Source of the DNA: CAZMGG01 sp964565715
GTDB lineage: Bacteria; Planctomycetota; UBA1135; UBA2386
Direction of reading: 5' to 3'
DNA: 8,347 nt
Assembly (NCBI GenBank): GCA_964565715.1
Contig: CAZMGG010000189.1
Coordinates: 1-8,347, forward strand
Positions 8,220-8,347 of this stretch are shown here, in pieces; within the stretch, counting starts at the first letter, position 1, and each line of letters begins with the position of its first letter. A program made the position numbers and the translations under genes. Under the pieces are notes generated by a model. The model did not search any database. It was not told where the DNA came from and saw only the letters and a program-made list of their open reading frames with translations.

Positions 8220-8249
8220 TTGACGGGTCGCGCGAGGGCGATCTAGCCT
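8220..8249 (+). promoter_or_regulatory. Sigma70-like promoter for the right-edge gene
   Basis: TTGACG at 8220-8225 (5/6 match to -35) is separated by 18 bases from TAGCCT at 8244-8249 (3/6 match to -10, with the first two T-A and last T kept). Predicted initiation near 8256 would give a leader of about 27 bases that contains the Shine-Dalgarno. It is the best promoter match I see in the window. Confidence 0.5.
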
Positions 8250-8268
8250 TTCGCACACTCGTTCCAGG

Positions 8269-8275
8269 AAAGGAG
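8269..8275 (+). promoter_or_regulatory. Strong Shine-Dalgarno for the right-edge gene
   Basis: AAAGGAG with a 7-base spacer before ATG 8283 is the strongest ribosome site in the window and fixes the start of the partial gene that follows. Confidence 0.8.
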
Positions 8276-8282
8276 AAACACC

Positions 8283-8347
8283 ATGCTCGCCAGGTCGTTG
8301 CTCTGCCTCACTGCCTCACTGCCTCACTGCCTCACTGCCTCTCGTAG
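8283..8347 (+). CDS. 5' end of a probable secreted protein gene, cut by the window edge
   Basis: Only 21 full codons are visible. They begin MLARSLLCLTAS, with one early Arg and a hydrophobic run, which looks like the start of a signal peptide. A good promoter-like sequence and a strong Shine-Dalgarno precede it. From codon 7 on, the sequence is an 8-bp tandem repeat that encodes the 8-residue period C-L-T-A-S-L-P-H, so the repeat forms the core of the predicted signal peptide. The frame is open to the edge. Loss of one repeat unit would bring TAG 8345-8347 into frame. Product unknown. It is divergent from the HIT-like gene, with 219 bases between starts. Confidence 0.55.
   Translation, partial: MLARSLLCLTASLPHCLTASR
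8303..8341 (+). repeat. Octanucleotide tandem repeat (CTGCCTCA) x4 plus a partial copy
   Basis: Four perfect copies of CTGCCTCA occupy 8303-8334, followed by CTGCCTC at 8335-8341. The unit is not a multiple of three and lies inside the first codons of a gene with strong expression signals, so copy-number change would switch the downstream frame. None of the three frames through the repeat itself contains a stop. Confidence 0.92.

Noticed and set aside
8135..8347. 70-codon plus frame ending at TAG 8345-8347
   Set aside because: It runs through the promoter and leader of the right-edge gene without its own ribosome site, and reads the octanucleotide repeat in a different frame from ATG 8283.

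Overview
The window is GC-rich bacterial DNA. The mix of genes points to a planctomycete-like bacterium: a TIGR03032-family protein, a secreted FG-GAP/VCBS calcium-repeat protein with an Ala-rich signal peptide, strong GC bias at third codon positions, and several GTG/TTG start options. That assignment is an inference from gene content; no rRNA or other marker gene is present.

Layout. (1) 24-1494, plus strand: a cysteine-rich protein of about 400 aa followed 16 bases later by a 79-aa protein with two membrane segments. This pair is clearly lower in GC than the rest: two 60-base lines counted by hand (361-420 and 481-540) give 33/60 and 31/60, against 43/60 for 3001-3060. Both genes end in TAG, while all five confident genes to the right end in TGA. 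It looks like an acquired cassette, possibly an effector with a small membrane partner. (2) 1495-2084: no confident gene. It holds a hairpin, a perfect 8-bp tandem duplication, and a short acidic reading frame with coding-like third positions that may be the 3' end of a damaged gene. (3) 2085-3746, plus: an ABC-F translation-factor-type ATPase whose linker and second half recall actinobacterial members. (4) 3753-5429, minus: a secreted seven-repeat FG-GAP/VCBS protein, convergent with the ABC-F gene with only 6 bases between stops. (5) 5587-6711, minus: a TIGR03032-family protein. (6) 6780-7265, plus: a GNAT-like acetyltransferase, divergent from the TIGR03032 gene across 68 bases. (7) 7275-8063, minus: a HIT/GalT-like nucleotidyl transferase or phosphorylase, convergent with the GNAT gene with 9 bases between stops. 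(8) 8220-8347, plus: a promoter-like sequence, a strong Shine-Dalgarno and the first 21 codons of a gene that runs off the window. Its 5' coding region carries an octanucleotide tandem repeat able to shift the reading frame.

The genes in 2085-8063 do not form one pathway. They are mostly single-gene units in alternating orientation, which suggests independent regulation. The most unusual signals are the frame-shifting octanucleotide repeat at the right edge and the low-GC two-gene cassette at the left.
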